64,000 nt of DNA. Origin: an uncultured Chitinophaga sp. (GTDB lineage: Bacteria; Bacteroidota; Bacteroidia; Chitinophagales; Chitinophagaceae). Position 1 is the first letter of the stretch. The number at the start of each line of letters is the position of its first letter. The translations under genes and the position numbers were made by a program. The notes below the pieces were generated by a model. The model had not been told where the DNA came from and ran no database searches. It was given only the letters and a program-made list of their open reading frames with translations. Below are positions 27,080-35,609 of this stretch, in pieces. The stretch is from the NCBI RefSeq assembly GCF_902168175.1, contig NZ_CABHOU010000021.1, positions 124,001 to 188,000 of the forward strand, written 5' to 3'.

Positions 27080-29716
27080 TTATAACAAATCATTAAGAAT
27101 TTCCTCGAGGTCGCTTTCGGTCTTCACGTTCACCTCCCTGGCCTTGCTACCCAGGTTGGGGCCTACTATGCCCGCGGCTTCCAGCTGGTCCATAAGGCGT
27201 CCGGCCCTGTTATAGCCCAGTTTCATGCGTCGCTGGAGCAAGGAAGTGGATCCCTGCTGATTTTGAACGATTACCCTGGCCGCCTCTTCGAACAGCGGAT
27301 CGCGATCGGCCAGGCTGAAGTCCTTGCCTTCCATATCCTTTTCATCCACATACTCGGGCAAAAGGAAGGCATCGGGGTAACCGCGCTGTTCACCAATGAA
27401 TTCTACTACTTTTTCCACTTCGGGTGTATCTACGAAGGCACACTGCAAACGCACCAGTTCCCCGTTAAAGCTGATCAGCATGTCGCCCTGCCCTATCAGC
27501 TGCTCGGCACCGCCGATGTCCAGGATAGTGCGGCTATCCACTTTTGAGGATACTTTAAACGCTATACGGGCGGGGAAGTTCGCCTTAATGGTACCGGTAA
27601 TAATGTTTACGGATGGGCGCTGGGTGGCAATGATCAGGTGAATACCCACTGCACGGGCCAACTGGGCCAAACGTGCGATAGGCATTTCCACCTCCTTGCC
27701 TGCTGTCATGATAAGGTCAGCGAACTCGTCGACCACCAGCACGATAAATGGCAGGTAACGGTGACCTTTTAGCGGGTTAAGCTTACGGGCGGTGAATTTA
27801 CCATTGTACTCGCGGATGTTACGTGTACCGGCCTCTTTCAGCAGGTCATAACGCACGTCCATCTCAATACAGAGGGCGTTAAGAGTATGAATTACTTTCT
27901 TAGTATCAGTGATAATTGCATCTTCCTCACCCGGCAATTTGGCCAAAAAGTGCTTTTCGATGAGTTTATATAGCGAAAGCTCTACCTTTTTAGGATCAAC
28001 CAATACAAATTTAAGTTGAGAAGGATGCTTTTTATAGAGCAGCGAAACCAGTAGTGTATTGATACCCACTGACTTACCCTGGCCGGTAGCACCTGCCATC
28101 AGCAAATGCGGCATCTTGGCCAGATCGGCTATAAAGTTCTCGTTATCGATCTTTTTACCAATGGCAACCGGCAGGTCCATGTTACTGTTCATGAACTTTT
28201 CCGACGCCAGCATATTTCGCAGCGATACAATACTTTTCTTCACGTTCGGCACTTCAATACCGATGGTGCCTTTGCCCGGAATAGGTGCAATAATACGAAT
28301 ACCGAGGGCCGACAGGCTTAGTGCGATATCATCTTCCAGGTTTTTGATACGGGAGATGCGCACACCTGCGGCTGGTACTATTTCGTAAAGCGTCACGGTA
28401 GGACCCACCGTAGCGCTGATCTTCTGGATCTGGATATCGTAGTTCTTCAGCGTATCAATGATCTGGTTCTTGTTCTTTTCCAGTTCACCGGTATCCTGCA
28501 CGATTTTATCAGAACCATGATTTTCCAGCATTTCCAGCGAAGGATACTGGTAGTCACGCAGATCGAGCGTAGGCTCGTAAGGATCTGCTGTAACATGCTC
28601 GCGTACCGGCAATGGACCTACATGTACATCTTCATCCGGCAGTGTTTCTTCTACAGGTGCTTTGATCTCAAAAGTAACTTCGGGAACATTGCGGTTCTTA
28701 CGGTTTGCCGGTTCCTGTGGTATTTCCAGTTCCTCCGGTTTGGTAATTTCCGTCATATCAAATGGCGGCTCATCCTCTTCCAGCGGTTCTTCCACAAGCG
28801 GCATTTCCGGCAAAGGAGGGGCAATTGGGGGGATATAGGTGATATGCTCCGCCATCACTCCCGCATCTTCACGTTCTACCAGCTGCAGTCCCTGATCGTA
28901 GTCCTCTTCCTGCATAGGCTGAATTACGGTGATGCCATTAGTCCCATCTTCACGCAGGCCGTTTTTACGTAAAGGCACGTCCGCGATCTTATCTTCTTCC
29001 GGTTCTACCTCTTCATCAATATGTAAAGTAGCGCCATCCTGCCCGGCCTTAACAGGCTTTACTTTAGGCTTGCGTTCCGGCATTTTAAAGTCGATGTTAA
29101 ACTTCCAGATTAGCCAGCTTAAACCGGCCACCAGCAGCAAGAGCCCCATACCAGCCTTACCAACAAAACCACTCGTCCATTTGGTAATTGCAGTACCCAT
29201 AGCGCCGCCCCAGGGAAAAGCTGCTTTCCCGGATACAAAGGCCAGCGCGGTACTGATGAACAGCAGTCCGAATAAAATATACTTGATGTTGCGCCATACG
29301 CGGAATACGCGACGGCCAACAATATAGTTTATACCTAAAATGAAAAAGAAGTAGCAAAAAAGGAATGAAGCCAGTCCAAAACCTTTGTAGAAAAACCAAT
29401 GTGATACGAACGCACCCAGGCGGCCCAGCAGGTTATCTACTTCCACATCATCGCTGAATAGGATGCGGGCAGAATAGCGAAACACCTTGTCCTGGTCTTC
29501 TTCCCAGGAAAACAGGTACGAGGTAAAGGCGATAAAACAATAAAGGGAGAGTAAAAGCATTGTAACGCCCAAAACTTTATGGGTGCGTTCATCCTTTACC
29601 AGTTCCTTCATCTTCACTTCCGGTTCTTTATCCGGCTTCAGCACATCTGGATCTGGTTTGGCTTGCGGTTTTTTATCTGCTTTTTTCTTTTCGGTTTTCA
29701 GTTTGTTTCCTGCCAT
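27080..29716 (-). CDS. ftsK: DNA translocase FtsK
   Basis: 878 residues. Four or so membrane helices in the first 210 residues anchor it at the septum (LGVTMLLLSLYCFIAFTSYLF, ASFLFCYFFFILGINYIV, LLFISTALAFV, GLLLLVAGLSWLIW). A long Glu/Pro-rich linker to about residue 380 follows, then the RecA-like motor with Walker A GATGQGKSVGINT near residue 540 and Walker B FIVLVVDEFADLI. The C-terminal gamma winged helix (GSTSLLQRRMKLGYNRAGRLMDQLE) reads chromosome polarity signals. It pumps DNA during division and chromosome dimer resolution. Translocase activity would need the hexamer and XerCD, which are not in the window. Confidence 0.97.
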   Translation of the reverse strand: MAGNKLKTEKKKADKKPQAKPDPDVLKPDKEPEVKMKELVKDERTHKVLGVTMLLLSLYCFIAFTSYLFSWEEDQDKVFRYSARILFSDDVEVDNLLGRLGAFVSHWFFYKGFGLASFLFCYFFFILGINYIVGRRVFRVWRNIKYILFGLLFISTALAFVSGKAAFPWGGAMGTAITKWTSGFVGKAGMGLLLLVAGLSWLIWKFNIDFKMPERKPKVKPVKAGQDGATLHIDEEVEPEEDKIADVPLRKNGLREDGTNGITVIQPMQEEDYDQGLQLVEREDAGVMAEHITYIPPIAPPLPEMPLVEEPLEEDEPPFDMTEITKPEELEIPQEPANRKNRNVPEVTFEIKAPVEETLPDEDVHVGPLPVREHVTADPYEPTLDLRDYQYPSLEMLENHGSDKIVQDTGELEKNKNQIIDTLKNYDIQIQKISATVGPTVTLYEIVPAAGVRISRIKNLEDDIALSLSALGIRIIAPIPGKGTIGIEVPNVKKSIVSLRNMLASEKFMNSNMDLPVAIGKKIDNENFIADLAKMPHLLMAGATGQGKSVGINTLLVSLLYKKHPSQLKFVLVDPKKVELSLYKLIEKHFLAKLPGEEDAIITDTKKVIHTLNALCIEMDVRYDLLKEAGTRNIREYNGKFTARKLNPLKGHRYLPFIVLVVDEFADLIMTAGKEVEMPIARLAQLARAVGIHLIIATQRPSVNIITGTIKANFPARIAFKVSSKVDSRTILDIGGAEQLIGQGDMLISFNGELVRLQCAFVDTPEVEKVVEFIGEQRGYPDAFLLPEYVDEKDMEGKDFSLADRDPLFEEAARVIVQNQQGSTSLLQRRMKLGYNRAGRLMDQLEAAGIVGPNLGSKAREVNVKTESDLEEILNDLL

Positions 29717-29760
29717 AATATGGTACCAAAATTAACTATTGCCCGGCATTCGGCGATTTT

Positions 29761-31179
29761 TTATTTCTGCAGGCCAGTATGCTGTTGTATCCACTTTGTT
29801 AATACTTCCAGCACTTCGGGCGATATGGTTTGTTCCAGGCTTGCGTACTCTGCCACAGTGCAGGATTTACATTCCTGGAAAAGATGGTTAAGGCCGGGGA
29901 ACTCACGTACCGTTACATCCTTATTCCCTCCTGCCCTCAGCAGGCTACTAATGCTTTCGAGGTTTTCCTTTGCACTCACCTGAATATCGCGGCTTCCGTT
30001 AATGGCCAATACAGGGCATTTGATTTTCGGAAGATACAATTCCGGTTTAAACCGCAGCAATGATAACATAGACGGTGTAGTACTGCCTGTAATTACCTGA
30101 AACGTATATGCAGGCCGTTCAAGGCCTCTGCGATACTGGGCAGGTAGTATATCGTACATCCTGTTGATCATCGGTACCGCCTTTCTTCTTAAACTGTCCA
30201 CGTTTTTCTCTGAGGCCAGTAATTGCAGATAACGCGTATTTTCTACAGATATTTTCTTCACCAGTGAATCGGGCATGCCGGACGACAAGTTCACGGCATA
30301 GTTTTGCTTTGCGCCCAAGGTTACGCCATCAAGCCCAACACCCGCCATAGACACGAGGAATGCGACGGATTTGTTCTCAGCTGCAATCACCTGTATCACA
30401 ATTCCACCCTCACTATGCCCTAACAAACCAACCCTGGCTTTATCTACATCGGCACGTTGCAACAACCATTCATAACCGGCTGCGGCATCTCTTGCAAAGT
30501 CGTATACGTCAGATTTGGCGAAGTTGCCGGTTGATTTGCCTACGCCCCTATCGTCGTAACGTAAAACCGCAATGCCGTTACGGGTAAACTGGTCGGCCAG
30601 CACCCAGAATAATTTATGATCAAATATCTCTTCGTTCCTGTTCTGCGGGCCCGATCCGGTTATCAGCAACACTGCCGGAAACTTACCTGCGCCGCGAGGT
30701 TTAGTAAAAGTGCCTGCCAGCGTTACCGAATCTTTCGTATTCCTGAATTGCACCTCTTCTATCTCATAATCGAACGGCGGTTTAGGCTCCTGTGGCCGCT
30801 TCGCCACCATATCCTCCTTATCCAGTTTTTTGCGTGAAAAGTTAAGCGGCAATTGCTGACCACCTTGTAAAAAGTAGCCTTCAAACTCAGCTGAATCTTG
30901 TTTCCACACACCGAAATAGCGGAGCGAAAGTGATTTAACAACGAAAGAAAGTGTATCTCCCTTAATACTTACCGTATCCATCCTAAACTCCTGCGCTGTT
31001 TGGTCAGGCGATTTAAAAACACCGTGCAGGTCGCCGGCATTATCCTTAATAACCAGCACGGCGCGGGCCTTCATAAAAACGCCATACCAGTCGCCTGTAA
31101 TATCACGCTGTTGCGCACTTGCACCAACAGAAACCGCACAAAAAATCAATATAAAAAGAGAGAAACGGGTAAAATGCAT
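29761..31179 (-). CDS. Secreted alpha/beta hydrolase
   Basis: About 472 residues. The ATG at 31179 gives a signal peptide (MHFTRFSLFILIFCAVSVGASAQ); an upstream frame start at 31215 would overlap the DUF423 gene. An N-terminal lipocalin-like beta domain of about 100 residues (DITGDWYGVFMKARAVLVIKD) precedes an alpha/beta hydrolase domain with VLLITGSGPQNRNE, LRYDDRGVGKSTGNF, the nucleophile elbow GLLGHSEGG, and the acid and histidine near INGSRDIQV and FPGLNHLFQ. This layout matches periplasmic esterases or peptidases of the S9-like type in Bacteroidota; substrate unknown. It ends a leftward run that begins with the phosphopantetheinyl transferase. Confidence 0.88.
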   Translation of the reverse strand: MHFTRFSLFILIFCAVSVGASAQQRDITGDWYGVFMKARAVLVIKDNAGDLHGVFKSPDQTAQEFRMDTVSIKGDTLSFVVKSLSLRYFGVWKQDSAEFEGYFLQGGQQLPLNFSRKKLDKEDMVAKRPQEPKPPFDYEIEEVQFRNTKDSVTLAGTFTKPRGAGKFPAVLLITGSGPQNRNEEIFDHKLFWVLADQFTRNGIAVLRYDDRGVGKSTGNFAKSDVYDFARDAAAGYEWLLQRADVDKARVGLLGHSEGGIVIQVIAAENKSVAFLVSMAGVGLDGVTLGAKQNYAVNLSSGMPDSLVKKISVENTRYLQLLASEKNVDSLRRKAVPMINRMYDILPAQYRRGLERPAYTFQVITGSTTPSMLSLLRFKPELYLPKIKCPVLAINGSRDIQVSAKENLESISSLLRAGGNKDVTVREFPGLNHLFQECKSCTVAEYASLEQTISPEVLEVLTKWIQQHTGLQK

Positions 31180-31184
31180 ATCAA

Positions 31185-31571
31185 CTACTTTTTGATGAAT
31201 GCCAGCAACATACAAATCCAGCCGGCAATAAAGAACAAACCACCGAATGGAGTAATGATGCCAAACTTGCTCATACCAACGGTTTCAGTTGCTTTAAAAA
31301 TGGTAAGCAGGTATAATGATCCGGAGAAAAGCAGTATACCTAACAGGAAACATCTGCCAGCCCAGGTCATTAGCGGGCCGGGAAAGTTAGCGTACAGGAT
31401 GCCGATAGCCAGCAAACCAAATACATGGTAAAACTGGTAGGTAACGCCAGTCTGGAAGGTACTCACTGTTTCCGGAGGTACCAGTTCTTTAAGTTTATGT
31501 GCGCCAAATGCGCCGAAAGCCACAGCCAATGCGCCTAACAATGCGCCCCAAACGAGAAAAGTCTTATGCAT
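31185..31571 (-). CDS. DUF423 membrane protein
   Basis: 128 residues with four membrane helices. The N-terminal signature WGALLGALAVAFGAFGAHKLKELV and the block FYHVFGLLAIG are typical of the DUF423 (YgdD) family, whose function is not known. It starts inside the end of the shikimate kinase gene (8-base overlap) and is followed after 5 bases by the hydrolase gene, so translation of the three is probably coupled. Confidence 0.92.
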   Translation of the reverse strand: MHKTFLVWGALLGALAVAFGAFGAHKLKELVPPETVSTFQTGVTYQFYHVFGLLAIGILYANFPGPLMTWAGRCFLLGILLFSGSLYLLTIFKATETVGMSKFGIITPFGGLFFIAGWICMLLAFIKK

Positions 31572-32103
31572 CTTTCAAATGTTTTTCAAATGTTTCCAGT
31601 GTTATATCATCACTCACAATTATCACCTTGGCCTGCTCATATACCGGTTCACGCGCCATTAGTTTCTTTTCTACAAATGCCGTCAGTTCCTCATCAGACA
31701 AGTCTTTTAACAACGGCCGTTTGCCGCGTTTACGTTTCAATCTGTCTACCATCACATCAACAGAAGGGTTTAGCCAGATGGTAGTGCCTGAATCGTTCAT
31801 GAACCCGATGTTATCGTGAAAACATGGGGTGCCGCCGCCGCAGGAGATCACAAACTTCTCCTGTTCTTTCACCAGTTCGCGCAATGTATCTTTCTCCATC
31901 TGCCTGAAGCTATCTTCGCCTTTGGCCGCAAATATATCGCTTACCGACATCCCTTCGCGCTCCGTCACCACCTCGTCCAGGTCGAAAAAGGGCAATTGCA
32001 GGTGTTCGGCAAGTTGCTTTCCCCAGTATGTTTTACCGGCTCCCATGAAGCCTAACAGAAATACTCTCAAGTTGAATAGTTTTATGGAGTTGTCCAATGA
32101 CAT
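31564..32103 (-). CDS. aroK: Shikimate kinase
   Basis: 179 residues. It phosphorylates shikimate in the route to aromatic amino acids. The P-loop GFMGAGKT is at about residues 18-25, the substrate aspartate in FFDLDEVV, the arginine region in SFRQMEKDTLREL, and the central SCGGGTP loop is intact; KRGKRPLL is the lid. It lies between the phosphopantetheinyl transferase and DUF423, with 3-base and overlapping spacings, in one leftward operon. Confidence 0.95.
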   Translation of the reverse strand: MSLDNSIKLFNLRVFLLGFMGAGKTYWGKQLAEHLQLPFFDLDEVVTEREGMSVSDIFAAKGEDSFRQMEKDTLRELVKEQEKFVISCGGGTPCFHDNIGFMNDSGTTIWLNPSVDVMVDRLKRKRGKRPLLKDLSDEELTAFVEKKLMAREPVYEQAKVIIVSDDITLETFEKHLKDA

Positions 32104-32106
32104 ATA

Positions 32107-32736
32107 TCATTCCACCACCCATGCAAGGCACATTTCGCCGTCCATGAGGTAGTGCAAATATAAGCGTGTGTTTTTATCCGGTTTAAGAAAATCGCAGGTC
32201 AGCATTCCCGCCGGCATAAAAGGAAACGGCTGCAACTGCATATGTTCCCTGAAATCGACACTTCCCAACCCGTACCATTTGTATACCGCCTCCTTTACCG
32301 ACCAGCAAACCGATTTGTGCAGCAAAGACCTTACCGGGTCAATAAACGCCAGTTCCTGCGGCCCGAGGAACTTATGTGATATCTTTTCGATTTTCGGCTG
32401 GGCCAGCTCAATATCAATCCCTACAGCCGCTTTACGGCTTACAATCGCCGCTGCATAGTCGCCGCAATGGGAAATCGAGAAATGATAGCTGTGATCCGGA
32501 AGGTAGGGCTTACGACTTTCCATGACGCGGATATCGTTTACCGGCAAATCCGGGAACAGTTCCAGCAACAGGTAGCGGCCCGCAAAATGCTGTAAACGTT
32601 TGTGCGGGTGATGAATTTCGGGTTCTATCGCTACTTTCGAGCGGAAAAAGGCCTCTTGTTCACCAATTTTCCACACGCCCAGCTTTGTATCCTCATCAAT
32701 TTGTATGGTACGTATTATTGGCATATCTTGCCCCAT
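32107..32736 (-). CDS. 4'-phosphopantetheinyl transferase superfamily protein
   Basis: 209 residues, Sfp-like length. It moves the phosphopantetheine arm of CoA onto a serine of carrier proteins. The two metal and CoA-binding motifs are present: VGIDIELA and CWSVKEAVYKWYG, with FSISHCGDYAAA before them. The two-fold pseudo-dimer length separates it from the shorter AcpS. Carrier protein target unknown; no polyketide or peptide synthetase lies in the window, so it may serve fatty-acid synthesis or a distant cluster. A second ATG four codons in (32724) is possible. First gene of the leftward run with aroK. Confidence 0.92.
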   Translation of the reverse strand: MGQDMPIIRTIQIDEDTKLGVWKIGEQEAFFRSKVAIEPEIHHPHKRLQHFAGRYLLLELFPDLPVNDIRVMESRKPYLPDHSYHFSISHCGDYAAAIVSRKAAVGIDIELAQPKIEKISHKFLGPQELAFIDPVRSLLHKSVCWSVKEAVYKWYGLGSVDFREHMQLQPFPFMPAGMLTCDFLKPDKNTRLYLHYLMDGEMCLAWVVE

Positions 32737-32739
32737 TAA

Positions 32740-32785
32740 TTAAGTGATCAAAAGTAATAGAATTAATATTAACCCGATCACCTAA
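32740..32785. promoter_or_regulatory. Inverted repeat between the PPTase and dcd genes
   Basis: TTAAGTGATC (32740-32749) and GATCACCTAA (32776-32785) pair at nine of ten positions across 26 bases of AT-rich sequence in a 73-base divergent gap. It could be an operator; no protein is known to bind it. Confidence 0.3.
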
Positions 32786-32809
32786 AACTAACCAAAACAA
32801 CGTTCCAGT

Positions 32810-33346
32810 ATGATCTTGTCGGATAAGCGTATCCTCGAGGAAATTGAAAAGGGCACGATAGTAATATCACCTTATGACCGAAAATACCTCGGTACTAATT
32901 CTTATGACGTGCACCTGGGTAAATACCTGGCCACGTATAGGAACAGGGTACTGGATGCCCGTGAACACAACGAAATCGACCATTTCGAGATACCTGCAGA
33001 TGGTTTTGTATTGCAGCCAAACACACTTTATTTAGGCGTTACGGCCGAATATACCGAAACCCACGCCCACGTGCCTTTCCTCGAAGGAAAAAGCAGTACG
33101 GGCAGGCTCGGTATCGACATTCACGCAACTGCGGGCAAAGGCGATGTAGGATTTTGCAATACCTGGACGCTGGAAATATCCTGCGCGCAACCGGTACGTA
33201 TCTATGCGGGAATGCCTATTGGCCAGCTGATCTACTTCGCAGTGGAAGGCGACATCGAAACCTTTTATAACAAGAAAGGGAATGCCAAGTATAATGGCCG
33301 TACGGAGAAACCAGTGGAAAGTATGATGTGGAAGAACGTATTCTAA
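32810..33346 (+). CDS. dcd: dCTP deaminase
   Basis: 178 residues of the Dcd/dUTPase trimer family. It turns dCTP into dUTP for thymidylate synthesis. Landmarks: MILSDKRILEEIEKGTIVISP at the N terminus, the nucleotide-binding EGKSSTGRLGIDIHATAGKGDVGF, the catalytic glutamate in WTLEIS, and the C-terminal arm KYNGRTEKP that closes over the phosphates. Divergent from the PPTase gene and followed by a strong terminator, so it is a single-gene unit. Confidence 0.95.
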   Translation: MILSDKRILEEIEKGTIVISPYDRKYLGTNSYDVHLGKYLATYRNRVLDAREHNEIDHFEIPADGFVLQPNTLYLGVTAEYTETHAHVPFLEGKSSTGRLGIDIHATAGKGDVGFCNTWTLEISCAQPVRIYAGMPIGQLIYFAVEGDIETFYNKKGNAKYNGRTEKPVESMMWKNVF

Positions 33347-33369
33347 CCGTTCGCTCATTTTAAAATATA

Positions 33370-33398
33370 AAGGAGAAAGGTTGTACGCCTTTCTCCTT
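33370..33398. terminator. Terminator between dcd and the TlpA-like lipoprotein gene
   Basis: Eleven-base perfect arms AAGGAGAAAGG and CCTTTCTCCTT around a seven-base loop, followed by T on the plus strand. The two genes converge here, so it may serve both. Confidence 0.9.
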
Positions 33399-33413
33399 TT
33401 TTATGCGATTCAA

Positions 33414-34670
33414 TTACAATATACCTTCAGGGCTCTTTTCCGCCAGCAGCTGATCTACGAGCCGGTTAAAGTTCTGCTGGAACTCCTCGTAATGTACCCC
33501 GGTGCCAGGGCCGTTAAAACCAGTATGCACTTCTCTTACTTTACCTGTTTTATCTAAAAAGATAGTCGTCGGAAATCCTTTGACAGGCGTAAGCTGTGGG
33601 AGCGTTTTTTCGGTACGCTCCTTATCAGAAGGTGTTACGCCGGTAAGCAACACCGGATATTCCAGGTTAAAACGTTTAATAAAGCTCAATGCACCCCTTC
33701 GCGATCTCTCCTCATCGGTAGTGCGTTCGTACGCCAGCGCAACGATCTCCACACCACGATCTTTGTTTTTCCGATACCATTCGCTGAGGTAAGCCGTTTC
33801 GTCCATACAGTTGGGGCACCAGGAGCCGGCCAGTTGTACGATCACCACTTTTCCTTTAAACCGGTCGTCGCGGATGGACACCTGGTTACCATTAATATCC
33901 GGGAAGCGGAAGTCGAGCCGGGTGGAGTCGGGTTTTACGGTGGTAAGTGATCTTTCGTCGGGCAACGCCGCTCTGTCGTCCTTACGTGCCGTCCAGATTT
34001 CCCTGCCAGATATGCCTGCATAGAAAATACCATTGGAGATCGTAGAATCGTTTTCCACTTTGGCGGTGAGCAGGTAGGCGTGTGAGCCATCAAAAGTGGA
34101 GAGTTTAAGGGTATCGCCGGCAATAACACCTTCCAGGAAACGGTAATCGCCGGTGCTGGTAAGGAAAGTACCAGTTACGCGGCTTCCCTGCTGCGAAAAT
34201 TCACCGATGGCGAAGGAGCTGTCCCTGCCTTCCGGCGAAGTAAAATAGGCAGGCCAGCGGCCGCTGATATTGAGCTGTGATGAGGCAGGAGCGCTAAAAC
34301 GTTCCCGTTTACCCGGCTCGGCGCTGAATTCAATGGCTACGTCCTCTTTAGCGAGATGTCTGATCCACTGGCCTTTAAGGCTGCCGTCAGGTTGCAGGGC
34401 GGTTTTAAATTCAGAATCGAAAAATGGCATCCTGATAAATACCGAATCGCCCTCCTGGCGGATACTGTCGACCAGCAAACGCTCTTTCGCGTTTATTATA
34501 TGGAGGACCTTTTTTTCCGCGCTATCTGTTACTTCAAAGTTGAATACGATGTTTGCCCCGTCTGCCCTGTGAAGACGGGCTTGCCAGGCCCCATTCTGTA
34601 ATGCCGGTGCTGATGATTTACAAGACCAAAGGCCTGCGGTTAGCACGGCCAGCGAAAGTATCTTTTTCAT
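33414..34670 (-). CDS. TlpA-like thioredoxin lipoprotein
   Basis: 418 residues with a lipoprotein signal (MKKILSLAVLTAGLWSC). About 250 residues of beta-rich sequence follow, then a C-terminal TlpA/ResA thioredoxin domain with the redox pair in AGSWCPNCMDE, the cis-proline region GFPTTIFLD, and VALAYERTTDEE inserted before it. It would act as a thiol-disulfide reductase anchored in the periplasm, for cytochrome or secreted-protein cysteines. Unlike the two DUF4369-TlpA proteins near 60-62 kb, its N-terminal part is long and not clearly DUF4369. Confidence 0.88.
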   Translation of the reverse strand: MKKILSLAVLTAGLWSCKSSAPALQNGAWQARLHRADGANIVFNFEVTDSAEKKVLHIINAKERLLVDSIRQEGDSVFIRMPFFDSEFKTALQPDGSLKGQWIRHLAKEDVAIEFSAEPGKRERFSAPASSQLNISGRWPAYFTSPEGRDSSFAIGEFSQQGSRVTGTFLTSTGDYRFLEGVIAGDTLKLSTFDGSHAYLLTAKVENDSTISNGIFYAGISGREIWTARKDDRAALPDERSLTTVKPDSTRLDFRFPDINGNQVSIRDDRFKGKVVIVQLAGSWCPNCMDETAYLSEWYRKNKDRGVEIVALAYERTTDEERSRRGALSFIKRFNLEYPVLLTGVTPSDKERTEKTLPQLTPVKGFPTTIFLDKTGKVREVHTGFNGPGTGVHYEEFQQNFNRLVDQLLAEKSPEGIL

Positions 34671-34811
34671 TTAGCAAAAGTAGGTGAAAACAGCGACATA
34701 CTCTACCGAACGTATAGACTGATGTAATGTCACGGTGCAGTCAAAAAATACGCTTGCGACATCTATACACCGCAGATGGCAAAGTGAGAAACATGGAATT
34801 AAAAAACGGGG

Positions 34812-34819
34812 TAGATTTG
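34812..34819 (+). promoter_or_regulatory. Candidate -7 element for the DUF6934-like pair
   Basis: TAGATTTG matches TAnnTTTG, 26 bases before the ATG at 34846. A GGAGA purine run lies 4 bases before that ATG. Confidence 0.5.
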
Positions 34820-34845
34820 GTCATTGTTTGAATTAACCCGGAGAA

Positions 34846-35307
34846 ATGAATCTTGACAGATATGAATTTCAGGCTGGATACAATTACCACGTTTTTACCT
34901 TTAAAAGCACAGGTCCGAATGGAGTTGTGCCCAAAGTAATCACCTATCAGCCAACACAAATTAAGACACCGGATGGACGACAAATTGTAAACATCGCTTT
35001 CGGTGACTGGAACAACGACAAAAATGATCTTGATGATTATAGCAGATCAAATAATAGCGACCGGGATAAAGTGCTGGCGACCGTTGCGTCAACAATTATA
35101 TTGTATTGCGTCAAACATGGAAGTCCGGTAATTATGGCAATGGGCAGCACACCTGCCAGAACCAGGCTATATCAAATGGGGTTAAATATGCACTGGGCGG
35201 AGATAAAAAGCATGTTTTGGGTGAAAGGCTGGGCGAACGGCAGATGGACAGATTTTAGACCCGGTGTTAACTTTGAAGCGTTTTTAGTTATAAGAAAAAT
35301 TGGTTAA
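34846..35307 (+). CDS. DUF6934-like protein
   Basis: 153 residues, cytoplasmic by sequence (no signal or membrane segment). It resembles, from memory, the Bacteroidota family DUF6934: an N-terminal FTFKSTGPNGVVPKVITY strand pair, IAFGDWNNDKNDLDDYSRSNNSDRDKVLATVASTI, then MGSTPARTRLYQMGL and GVNFEAFLVIRK. The run G-S-T-P-A-R-T-R-L-Y is the strongest mark and may be a binding loop. Function unknown. A 65-residue partner gene follows 7 bases later, and similar small partners are usual for the family, so a two-protein module (toxin-antitoxin or regulator pair) is worth testing. The neighbourhood looks more A+T-rich than the flanking genes. Confidence 0.65.
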   Translation: MNLDRYEFQAGYNYHVFTFKSTGPNGVVPKVITYQPTQIKTPDGRQIVNIAFGDWNNDKNDLDDYSRSNNSDRDKVLATVASTIILYCVKHGSPVIMAMGSTPARTRLYQMGLNMHWAEIKSMFWVKGWANGRWTDFRPGVNFEAFLVIRKIG

Positions 35308-35314
35308 ATTAGTT

Positions 35315-35512
35315 ATGAACATGGAGGTAACAATGCGTTCGAATAGAAAGGAAAAGTTGATAAAAAGCCTGATGCAGGAAAATGTTCCTATTAATGCGGC
35401 TATGCCTGATTACAGACTATATCCATACTTTGTCAAAAAGCATCGGGATGCAGGAGCGTTCCTGAAAAAAGTTGGTGTACCAGAAATGACGTCACCTGCT
35501 AATCCAAACTAA
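35315..35512 (+). CDS. Small partner of the DUF6934-like protein
   Basis: About 65 residues, not recognised. It is basic in its first half (MRSNRKEKLIKSLMQEN) and has a helix-rich middle (YPYFVKKHRDAGAFLKKVG). Two starts are possible: ATG 35315, seven bases after the upstream stop, or ATG 35333, which has a GGAGG five bases before it; the latter is unusual here because good Shine-Dalgarno sequences are rare in this window. The close spacing implies cotranscription with the DUF6934-like gene. It ends 42 bases before a hairpin. Confidence 0.6.
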   Translation: MNMEVTMRSNRKEKLIKSLMQENVPINAAMPDYRLYPYFVKKHRDAGAFLKKVGVPEMTSPANPN

Positions 35513-35554
35513 AGAAAAGATAGATTGATGCGCAAACTAAGTTGATATAAAAAA

Positions 35555-35578
35555 ACCGCCCCGGAACTCCGGAGCGGT
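35555..35578 (-). terminator. Terminator after plsX
   Basis: Arms ACCGCCCCGGA and TCCGGAGCGGT (one mismatch) with a run of T in minus-strand sense beyond it. It ends the DUF177-rpmF-plsX transcript and may also stop the small gene coming from the left. Confidence 0.82.
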
Positions 35579-35609
35579 CAATACGTTATTATTAGGCAGG
35601 GCCTGCTGT

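Noticed and set aside
31769-31781. Match to half of the 19571-19588 palindrome (TTTAGCCAGATGG)
   Set aside because: It lies inside the shikimate kinase coding sequence, lacks the second arm, and fits the codons of that gene.
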